Below, in pieces: positions 1-8,171 of a stretch of 64,000 nucleotides of DNA. Source of the DNA: Paenibacillus fonticola DSM 21315 (lineage in GTDB: Bacteria > Bacillota > Bacilli > Paenibacillales > Paenibacillaceae); the NCBI RefSeq assembly GCF_000381905.1, contig NZ_KB907251.1, forward strand, positions 171,599 through 235,598, given 5' to 3'. How positions within the stretch are numbered: position 1 is the stretch's first letter; each line of letters starts with the position of its first letter. Both the position numbers and the translations under genes were made by a program. The notes below the pieces were generated by a model. That model had not been told where the DNA came from. It worked only from the letters and a program-made list of their open reading frames with translations, and searched no databases.

Positions 1-2
1 AC

Positions 3-47
3 AATGTCGCAGATTTTGATTGGTTTGAATATGGCTCAATGTCTTGA
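3..47 (+). CDS. C-terminal tail of a GH43-type glycosidase (partial)
   Basis: The first frame-3 codons read NVADFDWFEYGSMS and stop at 45-47. The ADFDWFEY ending is nearly the same as the ADFDYFHY ending of the GH43 enzyme at 46260-47774, where it closes the beta-sandwich (DUF1349-like) domain. This is therefore probably the last 14 residues of a beta-xylosidase or arabinofuranosidase whose body lies left of the window. It would fit the xylan genes that follow. The family call rests on a very short match. Confidence 0.55.
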   Translation, partial: NVADFDWFEYGSMS

Positions 48-361
48 ATCCGGCGAAGTGGCTTTTTGAAACCATTCTGTAAAATTGGGGAAGGATATTG
101 GCGCGGAGATGGCAACGTGCGTGGAATTCTGTTACCTAACTGTACAGAAATGATTTAGGATTGCAAATATCTAGTTGCCTTAACCACCCAAGCTAAACAG
201 ACGGCAATTAACTATCTCATACCAGACAAAGTATGAGTAAAAAAGTTAGACGGAAAAACACTGTGTTTTCCGTCTAACTTTATTTTTCCCTCCTCTAAAT
301 AATCCCAAAGTCGTAAAGCAAAAAGAAGTAAAGTTCGGGTAAGGAAATAAAAAAATGGACG
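48..361. other. Intergenic region without a recognisable gene
   Basis: Short open frames here have no ribosome binding site and no family resemblance. The only structure seen is the strong hairpin terminator at 240-288. Confidence 0.5.
240..288 (+). terminator. Rho-independent terminator
   Basis: A long inverted repeat (AAAGTTAGACGGAAAA and its complement) around a CTG loop is followed by TTTATTTTT. One extra A bulges in the left arm. It lies nearly 200 bases past the GH43 tail and probably ends that upstream operon. The arms are A/T-flanked on both sides, so it could work in both directions. Confidence 0.8.
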
Positions 362-390
362 TTGTTTTATTTGAAGGAATTACTGATAAT
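362..390 (+). promoter_or_regulatory. Putative sigma-A promoter of the binding protein/kinase/regulator operon
   Basis: TTGTTT (362-367) is separated by 17 bases from GATAAT (385-390). It lies about 50 bases before the start of the solute-binding protein gene. The match is good but not perfect, and no operator is obvious. Confidence 0.45.
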
Positions 391-440
391 AACTGGTGCA
401 CTGACGATATTATTTTCTTGAGAAAGGGGTTATATCGTAT

Positions 441-2129
441 ATGCTTTTACCGTTTAGCAAAAAGATCGTAATAGTTGGGATAGCAGCCTTGTCTTTGTTG
501 GCAGCTTGCGATCAGCACAATCGTAGTGCTCAAACGGTCTTGGAACAGGCAGAAAGCCCAAGCCCCAGCGCAGCCCCCTATTCCGTGTTCTGGAAATACA
601 ACCCGCCGATTGAGCTTACTTTTGTCAGGGAATATACGGAAAATATGGAGGATTTATTCAAACTATTGCCAGGGGAGTCTTTGGAAGATAATAGGTGGAG
701 CCGTCTTTACAAACAAGCTTTGGGAATTGAAATTAAATATGATTGGGTAGCGGGAAGCGATCAGTATTACAAGAAGCTGGGCGCTGCACTTGCCTCCGGC
801 GAAATACCAGATGTAGTCCGGGTCGATGCGCAGCAGTTGAGGCAGCTTAGCAATGCAGGCCTGATTCAGGATTTATCGGAGGTATACGAGCTATATGCCT
901 CTCCGCTTACGAAAAAGGTGTTGAGTCAAGAAGGGACAGGTCCTTTTGAAAGAGCTACGTTGGATGGGAAGCTGATGGGAATACCGGAGACCAATTCATC
1001 GATTGAAGGAGCTACTTATTTATGGATCCGTACCGATTGGCTGGATCGCCTTCAATTGCAGCCGCCGCAAACGATGGATGATTTGTTGTTTATTTCGGAA
1101 GCGTTTACAGAACGCGACCCCGATTTGAACGGCGAGAAGGATACGTTTGGGCTCGCGGTGACGAATCATTTATGGGATCCGGTAATGGGAGTAACGGGAT
1201 TTATGGCTGGATACGATGCGTTTCCGAATCTCTGGCTTGAGGATCATACAGGCAAACTCGTGTATGGAGGCATACAGCCGGAAGTAAAAAATGCTTTGAA
1301 AGCGCTTCAGGAGATGTATCGAAAAGGACAGATCGATAGTGAATTCGGATTCAAAAACGGGATAAAAGTGGGCAAACAGATTGCTGACGGTAAAGTCGGC
1401 ATGATGTACGGGGAGCAGTGGGGATCATTTACTGTACAAGCAAGCCGTACTAACGATCCCGAAGCGCAGTGGCAAGCCTTTCCGATTGTTTCCGCTACGG
1501 GAACCAACCCGAAGGTTCCGCTCCGGTTCAGCACCAGCCAGTTTTTAGCCGTGAATAAAAACTATAAGCATCCTGAAGCGCTCGTGCAGCTGTTTAATTT
1601 GCACCTGGAGAAAAATTGGGGCGAAACTGCGGAATACGATACCTATTACAGTAATCCGTATCCCGTATGGAAGATTTCCCCTGTAACGCCATATCCCATT
1701 AAGAAAAACCAGGAGGCCTTTCAACAAATCGATAAAGCCCGACGGACAGGCAATCCAACTCAGTTAAAGAACGAAGCGAAAAGCATACAAAAGAAAATCG
1801 ACATTTATTTATCAGGAAATGCCAATAGCGAATCAGGATGGGGATGGGAACGGACGTATGGTCCTGAGGGCGCTTTCGCGGTACTTGAACGATACGAAGC
1901 GAACAATCAGTTAATGTATGAAAAGTTTGTTGGGGCTCCTACGGCAACGATGGTCGAGAAGCAGACGATTTTAACTAATTTGATGCATGATACCTATGTC
2001 AATATTATACTAGGCAGTTCGATCAACGAGTTTGATCGTTTTGTGGAAGGTTGGAATAAACTAGGCGGGGAAAAGATAACTGCCGAAGTAAATGAGTGGT
2101 ATGCTGCAAAACAAAACAAGCAGGAATGA
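441..2129 (+). CDS. Extracellular sugar-binding lipoprotein (LplA-type family 1 SBP)
   Basis: The 562-residue protein starts with a basic, hydrophobic leader and the lipobox LAAC, with Cys23 as the likely lipidation site. The rest resembles the large LplA-type solute-binding proteins of Paenibacillus. It includes the DLSEVYELY helix region, IPETNSS, and WIRTDWLDRLQLQPPQTMDDL. ATG 441 follows an AGAAAGGGG ribosome binding site. No permease follows; instead a sensor kinase and response regulator are directly downstream. It may deliver ligand to permeases encoded left of the window, or feed the kinase as a sensing partner. Substrate is unknown; a xylan-derived sugar is inferred from context only. 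Confidence 0.85.
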   Translation: MLLPFSKKIVIVGIAALSLLAACDQHNRSAQTVLEQAESPSPSAAPYSVFWKYNPPIELTFVREYTENMEDLFKLLPGESLEDNRWSRLYKQALGIEIKYDWVAGSDQYYKKLGAALASGEIPDVVRVDAQQLRQLSNAGLIQDLSEVYELYASPLTKKVLSQEGTGPFERATLDGKLMGIPETNSSIEGATYLWIRTDWLDRLQLQPPQTMDDLLFISEAFTERDPDLNGEKDTFGLAVTNHLWDPVMGVTGFMAGYDAFPNLWLEDHTGKLVYGGIQPEVKNALKALQEMYRKGQIDSEFGFKNGIKVGKQIADGKVGMMYGEQWGSFTVQASRTNDPEAQWQAFPIVSATGTNPKVPLRFSTSQFLAVNKNYKHPEALVQLFNLHLEKNWGETAEYDTYYSNPYPVWKISPVTPYPIKKNQEAFQQIDKARRTGNPTQLKNEAKSIQKKIDIYLSGNANSESGWGWERTYGPEGAFAVLERYEANNQLMYEKFVGAPTATMVEKQTILTNLMHDTYVNIILGSSINEFDRFVEGWNKLGGEKITAEVNEWYAAKQNKQE

Positions 2130-2164
2130 ATTATTTAGAAAAGAGCAGCAACGGAGGCGGTACA

Positions 2165-3904
2165 TTGCTTAATATGCCGGCTAAAATAGGGAACTCCATT
2201 TTTGTACGACTTGTGATTACTTATCTTGTCATCATCGTTCCCATTTTGTTTCTAGGGTTGTATTTGTATAACTGGAGCTATAAAAATGCGAGCGAAGAAA
2301 TATCCAGAAATACAAAGGCTCAGTTAACGTCCTATTTAGCTGACTTAAACCGTGAGATTGAATGGCTGGAAATTCAGCAATTTGATATTTTACAAGATAA
2401 TGAGCTTAATAAGCTTGTAGTTACCTGGGAGATGATGGATAGCGTTGAGCGAAAAGCGAGCATGAATTATTTATTAACTCGATTGAATTCTATTAAAAAT
2501 AGCAGCAACTATATAAAGGATATTTATGTGCATATTCGAAATCTCGATAAGTCAGTTTCATCTGTTAATGCGGTTCATGAATTTGAGACCGACAAGTATA
2601 ACGAAATGTTGTCTACTATGGAGCAGAATAAAGAGCGATTGTATACACAGGACAAATACCTGTATTTAAGTGCTCCTAAATTTGGAGGAATTAAGGGCGC
2701 CGAGCCTTTATACATTGTTCAGATCGAGGTGGACACGAATAAGCTGAAAACCTCCTTGGAGCAACTGAGGATATATCCTGAAGGCGGTTTATTTCTATAT
2801 TCCGATCAAAGTGGATTTTCTTTAGGCAGTGATGAATTTGCCGAGTTAATTAAAAGTTACTTCATCAGGCAGAATGATACCGAAGCGAATACGTTGTTAC
2901 TCTTCGGCAGCAGAAAGTATTTAATTGTCCAGGCCTGCTCCGAACAGCTTGGACTATCCGCAGTCGCCTATTTGCCGGAAGCAGCGGTCAAACGGCCGCT
3001 CACAAAGTTCAAGGCTTGGGTCTGGATTTTTGCAGCAACGTCATTGTTAGCTATTTTTATATATTCTTATTCTACCTATAAGCTTGTTCACAAACCCGTG
3101 CTGTTTCTCGTTCAGAGCTTTAGAAGAATGGAGGAAGGCACGCTGAACATCCATATTGTACATCGGCGAAAGGATGAGTTTGGATATCTGTATGAACGTT
3201 TTAATTTGATGCTTACGAAGCTGCAAAACTTTATCGACCAGGATTACAAGCAAAAGATGATGATGCAAAAAGCGGAATTGAAGCAGTTGCAGTCACAGAT
3301 TAATCCACACTTTTTATACAACAGCTTTTTTATACTCCATTCGTTGGCAAAGACCAGAGATACGGGACGGATTGAACAGTTTACGAATATGCTGGGTGAA
3401 TATTTTAGATTCATAACTCGTAATGGAAATGACAATGTATATTTGTCTGAGGAAATCCGGCATTCGCGCATGTATACCGACATACAGACACTGCGGTTTT
3501 CAAGACGCATTCGAGTGCAGTTTGATGAGTTGCCAACGGAAATGGAACGAATACAAGTACCTAGGCTCGTGATTCAGCCTATTATCGAAAATGCCTATGA
3601 ACATAGTTTGGAGAAAATGATGGATGAGGGCCTGCTGCGTATAACTTTTGAGATAAACTCCGGGGAAGCACTAATTATGATAGAAGATAACGGAGATCGC
3701 CTTGAAGATTCTGAACTAGAGGCATTGAAGGAACAATTGAACAATGTCGGGGAATCTGTCGAGATGACAGGCATGATGAACATTCATCGCCGCATTGTGC
3801 TTATTTATGGAGAAGGAAGCGGCGTGTTTCTGTCAAGAAGCGAATGGAACGGTCTAAAAGTCGTTATTCGAATCCAACTGAAGGAGCAGATGGGAAATGT
3901 ATAG
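2165..3904 (+). CDS. YesM-type sensor histidine kinase
   Basis: The protein has about 579 residues from TTG 2165, which sits 7 bases after GGAGG; an ATG at 2174 is an alternative. One membrane segment lies near residues 12-37, then an extracellular sensor region, and a second segment near 282-304. A HAMP linker follows. The His_kinase box QINPHFLYNSFF is near residue 378, and the ATPase N-box IIENAYEHSLE near 472. It should detect an extracellular sugar, or the neighbouring lipoprotein, and phosphorylate the AraC-type regulator whose gene overlaps its 3' end by 8 bases. Confidence 0.9.
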   Translation: MLNMPAKIGNSIFVRLVITYLVIIVPILFLGLYLYNWSYKNASEEISRNTKAQLTSYLADLNREIEWLEIQQFDILQDNELNKLVVTWEMMDSVERKASMNYLLTRLNSIKNSSNYIKDIYVHIRNLDKSVSSVNAVHEFETDKYNEMLSTMEQNKERLYTQDKYLYLSAPKFGGIKGAEPLYIVQIEVDTNKLKTSLEQLRIYPEGGLFLYSDQSGFSLGSDEFAELIKSYFIRQNDTEANTLLLFGSRKYLIVQACSEQLGLSAVAYLPEAAVKRPLTKFKAWVWIFAATSLLAIFIYSYSTYKLVHKPVLFLVQSFRRMEEGTLNIHIVHRRKDEFGYLYERFNLMLTKLQNFIDQDYKQKMMMQKAELKQLQSQINPHFLYNSFFILHSLAKTRDTGRIEQFTNMLGEYFRFITRNGNDNVYLSEEIRHSRMYTDIQTLRFSRRIRVQFDELPTEMERIQVPRLVIQPIIENAYEHSLEKMMDEGLLRITFEINSGEALIMIEDNGDRLEDSELEALKEQLNNVGESVEMTGMMNIHRRIVLIYGEGSGVFLSRSEWNGLKVVIRIQLKEQMGNV

Positions 3905-5531
3905 ACTGTTGATAGTGGATGACGAGGAGATTATTACGGATAGTCTATATGAGGTGTTTCACCAGTTGATGTCAAATCAGCTCGACATTTGTAAAGCTTA
4001 CTCTGGCAAGGAAGCACTCGACTGGTTATCCCGAACGCGAATCGATATCGTTCTAACCGATATCCGGATGCCTGGCATTGGCGGTTTGGAATTATCAGAA
4101 TATATCAGACTGCATTGGCCAAGATGCAGAATTATATTCCTGACGGGCTACGGCGAATTTGATTACGCTTATAAAGCGATTCAAATTCCGAATGTTCGCT
4201 ATATATTAAAGACAGAAGGTTATGACAAGGTAACAGATACAGTAAGCGAAGTGGTTGGCGAAATTCAGCAGGGGAATAAAATGCTTGATTTATTGCAGCA
4301 GTCTAACGAGCAGTATGCCGCACTGAAAATGATGACCCAAGGAGACTATATCCGTTATTTGCTGCAGGATGGCAGCATTTTGTTCGACGAACCGGAGCTG
4401 CTAGGCAAGGAGTTCGGAAAATTGCACATCGATTTGGAACCGAAACACAAAGTCCTGCTTGTACTTGGCCGTATTGCATTTAACTCCGGTACGACGTACA
4501 CCGAAAGAAGCGAAGCATCGGCTGCTGCACGATTCATCTGGAATTCGTTTTTGTCCGAGCATACGCGAAGCGTCGGAATAGTGGATAAGCAAGGAGATAT
4601 GCTGTGGTTCATACAGCCGTCCTCTCTTGCCTCGAAGGAGAAGCCGGGTAGTCCATTGCTGCGTTATGTGGAGGGTACCCTTGAACTTATCCAGGAAGCT
4701 ATGCTCTCTTCGCTGGGCTTGTCCATTGCTTTTACGATCAGTGGTGCCAGCTGCGAGTGGAGACACGTGACACAGCAATATGAGAGGCTTCGCCAGTTGC
4801 AACAGTTGAAATTTGGCGACGGCATCTCGATGATTTTGAAGGATCATACTGAAATGCTTGATTTGTCGACCGACAAAGAAGGGGGCATGATGGCTCATAA
4901 AGCCGCAATGCTCGAGTCTCACTTGGAAGCAGGAAGAGCCGCAGAGTTTTTTGCCGAACTTGGAGAAATATCCGATTCCGTAATGTATGACAAAGGGAGC
5001 GTCCAAAGATCGATCGAAGCGTATTATTCCATTGGGCTTGTTTTGCTTTCCTATATAAACCGCACTGGAATCCATGGACAAGTTGACGATTATAGCAAGC
5101 TCATGCGATTGGATGACCACTCTACAATAAGAGAAGGATTCAGATATTTGCTCCAAATAGCCGAATCGGTATTTCGTTATAAACAATTAGATGAACGGGA
5201 CCGTACAACCCAAGTCATTTCGCGCATCTGTCAATTTATTGAAGAGCATATTAGCGAAGATTTGTCTCTCGTTCGGTTGGCCGAAGTGCATTATTTCAAT
5301 CCGTCGTATTTATCCCGCTTCTTTAAGCAGGAATGCGGCATCAATTTATCCGAGTATATTGACAAATGCCGGATAAGAAAAGCAAAGGAACTGCTGATCG
5401 GCGGTGATTTGAAAGTGCGTGAGGTGGCGGCATCGGTCGGGTATGAGGCATCTCATTCCTTTACCCGCTTTTTTAAGAAAATGACGGGCCTGACCCCACA
5501 AGAATACAGGGAGGCTCTTCTGGAAAAATAG
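3897..5531 (+). CDS. YesN-type response regulator with AraC output
   Basis: The 544-residue protein has an N-terminal receiver with the acidic pair DDE at 8-10 and the phospho-acceptor Asp55 in VLTDIRMPG. A conserved Lys lies in YILKTEG. A long linker follows, then two AraC/XylS helix-turn-helix motifs over the last 100 residues (LAEVHYFNPSYLSRFFK; VAASVGYEASHSFTRFFKK). The start ATG overlaps the kinase stop, which indicates translational coupling. The targets are probably neighbouring xylan genes. Confidence 0.92.
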   Translation: MYRLLIVDDEEIITDSLYEVFHQLMSNQLDICKAYSGKEALDWLSRTRIDIVLTDIRMPGIGGLELSEYIRLHWPRCRIIFLTGYGEFDYAYKAIQIPNVRYILKTEGYDKVTDTVSEVVGEIQQGNKMLDLLQQSNEQYAALKMMTQGDYIRYLLQDGSILFDEPELLGKEFGKLHIDLEPKHKVLLVLGRIAFNSGTTYTERSEASAAARFIWNSFLSEHTRSVGIVDKQGDMLWFIQPSSLASKEKPGSPLLRYVEGTLELIQEAMLSSLGLSIAFTISGASCEWRHVTQQYERLRQLQQLKFGDGISMILKDHTEMLDLSTDKEGGMMAHKAAMLESHLEAGRAAEFFAELGEISDSVMYDKGSVQRSIEAYYSIGLVLLSYINRTGIHGQVDDYSKLMRLDDHSTIREGFRYLLQIAESVFRYKQLDERDRTTQVISRICQFIEEHISEDLSLVRLAEVHYFNPSYLSRFFKQECGINLSEYIDKCRIRKAKELLIGGDLKVREVAASVGYEASHSFTRFFKKMTGLTPQEYREALLEK

Positions 5532-5548
5532 CACATGGAGAACAACGG

Positions 5549-5597
5549 CAACGGCAGACAGAAGACTCGGATCAAGTCTTTTGCTGCCGTTTTTTTT
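5549..5597 (+). terminator. Rho-independent terminator
   Basis: AACGGCAG...AAGACT pairs with AGTCTT...CTGCCGTT around CGGATCA and is followed by a run of eight T. It begins just after the response regulator stop and ends that operon. Confidence 0.85.
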
Positions 5598-5671
5598 ACA
5601 TTAGGCTGTTTCATTTACGGCATCGGTATCGAGCGCTGAAGGCATTCATAGTTTGTATTTTATCAATCCGG

Positions 5672-6442
5672 TTATTGGCAGTTCAGCAAATAAAGCTTCG
5701 TTGTCGCTTTCCGATATTGATTCGCGCTTCTACCGGTATATGACTTGAATTTTTTATAGAACCAGTCCATTTCCGAATAGCCGACTTTGTTGGCGATTTC
5801 ATAAACTTTCATATCCGTATTTTCTAAAAGAGTTTTTGCTTTTTCCATTCGCTGCTGCAGTAAGTACTCATTAAAGGTCATTTTTTCATGATCTTTAAAT
5901 TTCTGCCCTAAGTACGAGCAGTTATAATGCAGAACGTTCGATATTTCTTTTAACGTAATATTTTGATGGAGCGCATCTTCTACATACTCTTTCACCTTAT
6001 CGATAATGTTATCAACTGCTTGAGGCTTTTCATCGGAAATCGGGTAGAGCAGCGATTGGCCTTTGCCAGACGCCTGATCAAGCTCCCGTCTGATAGTTTG
6101 TAAACTCGTTATTAATTCATCAGGTGCCACAGGATCAGGCAAGTAGTCGCTTACATGATAGCCAAGTGCCCTCCGGGCCAGTTGAAAATCATTGCTGCCG
6201 CCGATAAGTATAATCGGTATGCGGCTATGTCTACGAATTTGATCACAAAGGTTCAATCCGTTCGTATGTTCATTCATGCTTATTATTACGAGTGAGAATT
6301 GTTGCATGCGGAAAATAGCGCCAGCTTCCTCCGTATTCACGATAGAGCTTTCCAATGAAAATCCAATTTGGCTCCACTCTATCATGGCGTGCAGCTTATC
6401 CCTCCATCGTTGATTCGAATCAATAATCAGCACTTTATACAT
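5672..6442 (-). CDS. Orphan AraC-family regulator with a degenerate receiver domain
   Basis: The start is set at the ATG ending at 6442, which has GGGGAGGG about 6 bases upstream on the minus strand; this gives 256 residues. The N-terminal 120 residues follow the receiver fold (MYKVLIIDSN...FSLVIISMNEHTNGL...YLPDPVAPDEL). However, the phospho-acceptor Asp is Ser, one acidic-pocket residue is missing and the conserved Lys of LKP is Asp. It should not be phosphorylated in the usual way. The C-terminus has the AraC helix-turn-helix pair (ISNVLHYNCSYLGQKFK; IANKVGYSEMDWFYKKFKS). No kinase is adjacent. It is divergent from the xylan operon at 6709 and is the best local candidate for its regulator. 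Confidence 0.85.
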   Translation of the reverse strand: MYKVLIIDSNQRWRDKLHAMIEWSQIGFSLESSIVNTEEAGAIFRMQQFSLVIISMNEHTNGLNLCDQIRRHSRIPIILIGGSNDFQLARRALGYHVSDYLPDPVAPDELITSLQTIRRELDQASGKGQSLLYPISDEKPQAVDNIIDKVKEYVEDALHQNITLKEISNVLHYNCSYLGQKFKDHEKMTFNEYLLQQRMEKAKTLLENTDMKVYEIANKVGYSEMDWFYKKFKSYTGRSANQYRKATTKLYLLNCQ

Positions 6443-6637
6443 ATTGGCTCCCTCCCCTTGCATTCACAGATCCCGAATATTGAGCTTCGAAAAAATGATT
6501 ACGCTTTCATTATGTGAATTGGCCAGGCTCAATACAACGTGCTTTTTTTTATATTGCTAGCAGCTTTTTACTTGTTGATGTAAATCATCGAGCGGAGAAA
6601 ATGCGATCTATACTTTGACGGGTGAACAACTAAGTTG

Positions 6638-6649
6638 TGACAGGTTGTT
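6638..6649 (+). promoter_or_regulatory. 12-base motif shared with the intracellular xylanase upstream region
   Basis: TGACAGGTTGTT occurs here, 60 bases before the start of the first xylan-operon gene. The identical 12 bases recur at 20895-20906 upstream of the second GH10 gene. It may be a binding site for the divergent AraC regulator or the YesN regulator. The function is inferred from recurrence and position. Confidence 0.45.
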
Positions 6650-6708
6650 GATCCTGATATGAAAGCGCTACACTTTCGGTGTAGTAAATTCGACAAGGGG
6701 GATTGGAT

Positions 6709-8085
6709 ATGCGAAATCGCAAAGTGATGATTTTATTATGTGCGCTAGTTATGGTGCTGGCGGCCTGCAGCAATGGATCAAAGCAAAGCGGTACTAATGA
6801 TGCGACCCATAACGGTACGAACAATAGTACGGCTAACGAGACGAAAGATGCTGCCGAAAATAGCCTCAAGGAAACGAATAGTACGCCTGAAATGGAGTTC
6901 GATTTGAATGGAAAAACAATCAAAATTGTATCGTGGTGGGACATGACGATCCCTGAGGACAACCCGGACAACATTCAGCGTAAAAAAAACCTGGAAGAGC
7001 TAATGAAAAAGCACAATTTCAAGGTTGAATACGTGGCGATTGATTACGGCGAATATCAACAAAAAGTGACCGCATCCTTGCTTGCCGGCGAACCGATTGG
7101 AGATATTGTCAGATTGGGCAAAGCCTATACCATTCCGGCGCTAGTGAAGCAGGATTTGTTATGGCCGGTAGATGAGTACACGAAAAATGACAACGTTTTC
7201 AATCAAAAGGTGACGAATGAATATATGCAGTATGAAGGAAGAGGCTACGGCTTTACGGAAAATAAAGCGAATTTGGTACAGGGGATTTTCTATAACCGTA
7301 CACTTATGAGCAAGATGGGGATTAAACCGCTTCAAGAATATGTGAATGAAGACAACTGGAATTGGGATACATTTATTAAAGTTATCAAGGAAGCTAACAA
7401 AGATACAAATAACGATGGCAAATTGGATATGTGGGGCTTGGCGAATTCATCGCTTATTGACCAGGCGCTGTACTCTAACAATACGGAGCTTACCAAAGGA
7501 AATAAGCATAATCTGGATGACCCGGCAACGCTTGAAGCATTAAACTTTATGTCCAAGTTGGCGACTGAACAATTGGCTAGACCAACGGAGGGGGGAGATT
7601 GGAGAGAACCGGGCCAGTTTTTCCGGCAAGGCAACACTTTGATGTATGCGGGGGCGTTACATGAGCTTAATGGAATCAAAACGGATATGCCGGATTATGA
7701 ATTCGGGTTTGTTCCATTCCCAAAAGGACCTAGCGCTGACGAATATCATTCAGCCGAGGCGCTGTTTCAATCGCTAACCATTCCCAAATCTGTTCCGAAT
7801 CCAGAGCAGTTGCTATATATCTGGGAGAAGATTAATGACATCGAATCTGTATACGATTATCCCGACCAAAGCTCGTTTGAAACTTTATTTACTAATGAAG
7901 ACGATATTAACAATGCCAAGATGGTAGGAGCAGGAATGATCGTGCTTGACCATCATACCTTCCCGAATTTGAAATTTTATGATTTTGTAGGGGAGATCAA
8001 CAACGGCGTTTCTGTCTCCACTGTCGTTGAGAAATATAAAGCGACGTTCCAGGCCGCCATTGATGAGGTTTACGGCTCGAAATAG
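6709..8085 (+). CDS. Sugar-binding lipoprotein of an ABC importer
   Basis: About 458 residues from ATG 6709, which lies 7 bases after AAGGGGG. The signal peptide ends in the lipobox LAAC (Cys20) and a Ser/Thr/Asn-rich linker follows. The body is a family 1 solute-binding protein (KTIKIVSWWDM; ASLLAGEPIGDIVRLG; NTLMYAGALHELNG). It is the first gene of a long rightward operon with two permease pairs and a xylanase, so xylo-oligosaccharides are the likely ligand. A hairpin after the stop probably raises its expression over the downstream genes. Confidence 0.88.
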   Translation: MRNRKVMILLCALVMVLAACSNGSKQSGTNDATHNGTNNSTANETKDAAENSLKETNSTPEMEFDLNGKTIKIVSWWDMTIPEDNPDNIQRKKNLEELMKKHNFKVEYVAIDYGEYQQKVTASLLAGEPIGDIVRLGKAYTIPALVKQDLLWPVDEYTKNDNVFNQKVTNEYMQYEGRGYGFTENKANLVQGIFYNRTLMSKMGIKPLQEYVNEDNWNWDTFIKVIKEANKDTNNDGKLDMWGLANSSLIDQALYSNNTELTKGNKHNLDDPATLEALNFMSKLATEQLARPTEGGDWREPGQFFRQGNTLMYAGALHELNGIKTDMPDYEFGFVPFPKGPSADEYHSAEALFQSLTIPKSVPNPEQLLYIWEKINDIESVYDYPDQSSFETLFTNEDDINNAKMVGAGMIVLDHHTFPNLKFYDFVGEINNGVSVSTVVEKYKATFQAAIDEVYGSK

Positions 8086-8100
8086 CGGGATCGCCTTGAT

Positions 8101-8136
8101 ACAGCCCCATTTTAAATTTTTTATATTCGGGGCTGT
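8101..8136 (+). terminator. Hairpin between binding-protein gene and the rest of the operon
   Basis: ACAGCCCC pairs with GGGGCTGT around a 20-base AT-rich loop. The following tract is only weakly T-rich (ACTCTATTTAT). This suggests an attenuator or an mRNA 3'-end stabiliser rather than a full stop. Confidence 0.5.
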
Positions 8137-8171
8137 ACTCTATTTATAACTCACAATAGGAGGGAGAACCG

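Noticed and set aside
4401..5186. 261-codon open frame on the minus strand
   Set aside because: It lies entirely inside the response regulator gene 3897-5531, has no binding site and no domain pattern; a shadow of the plus-strand codon use.
6659..6674. cre box before the long xylan operon
   Set aside because: ATGAAAGCG fits the first half but the last three core positions do not fit.
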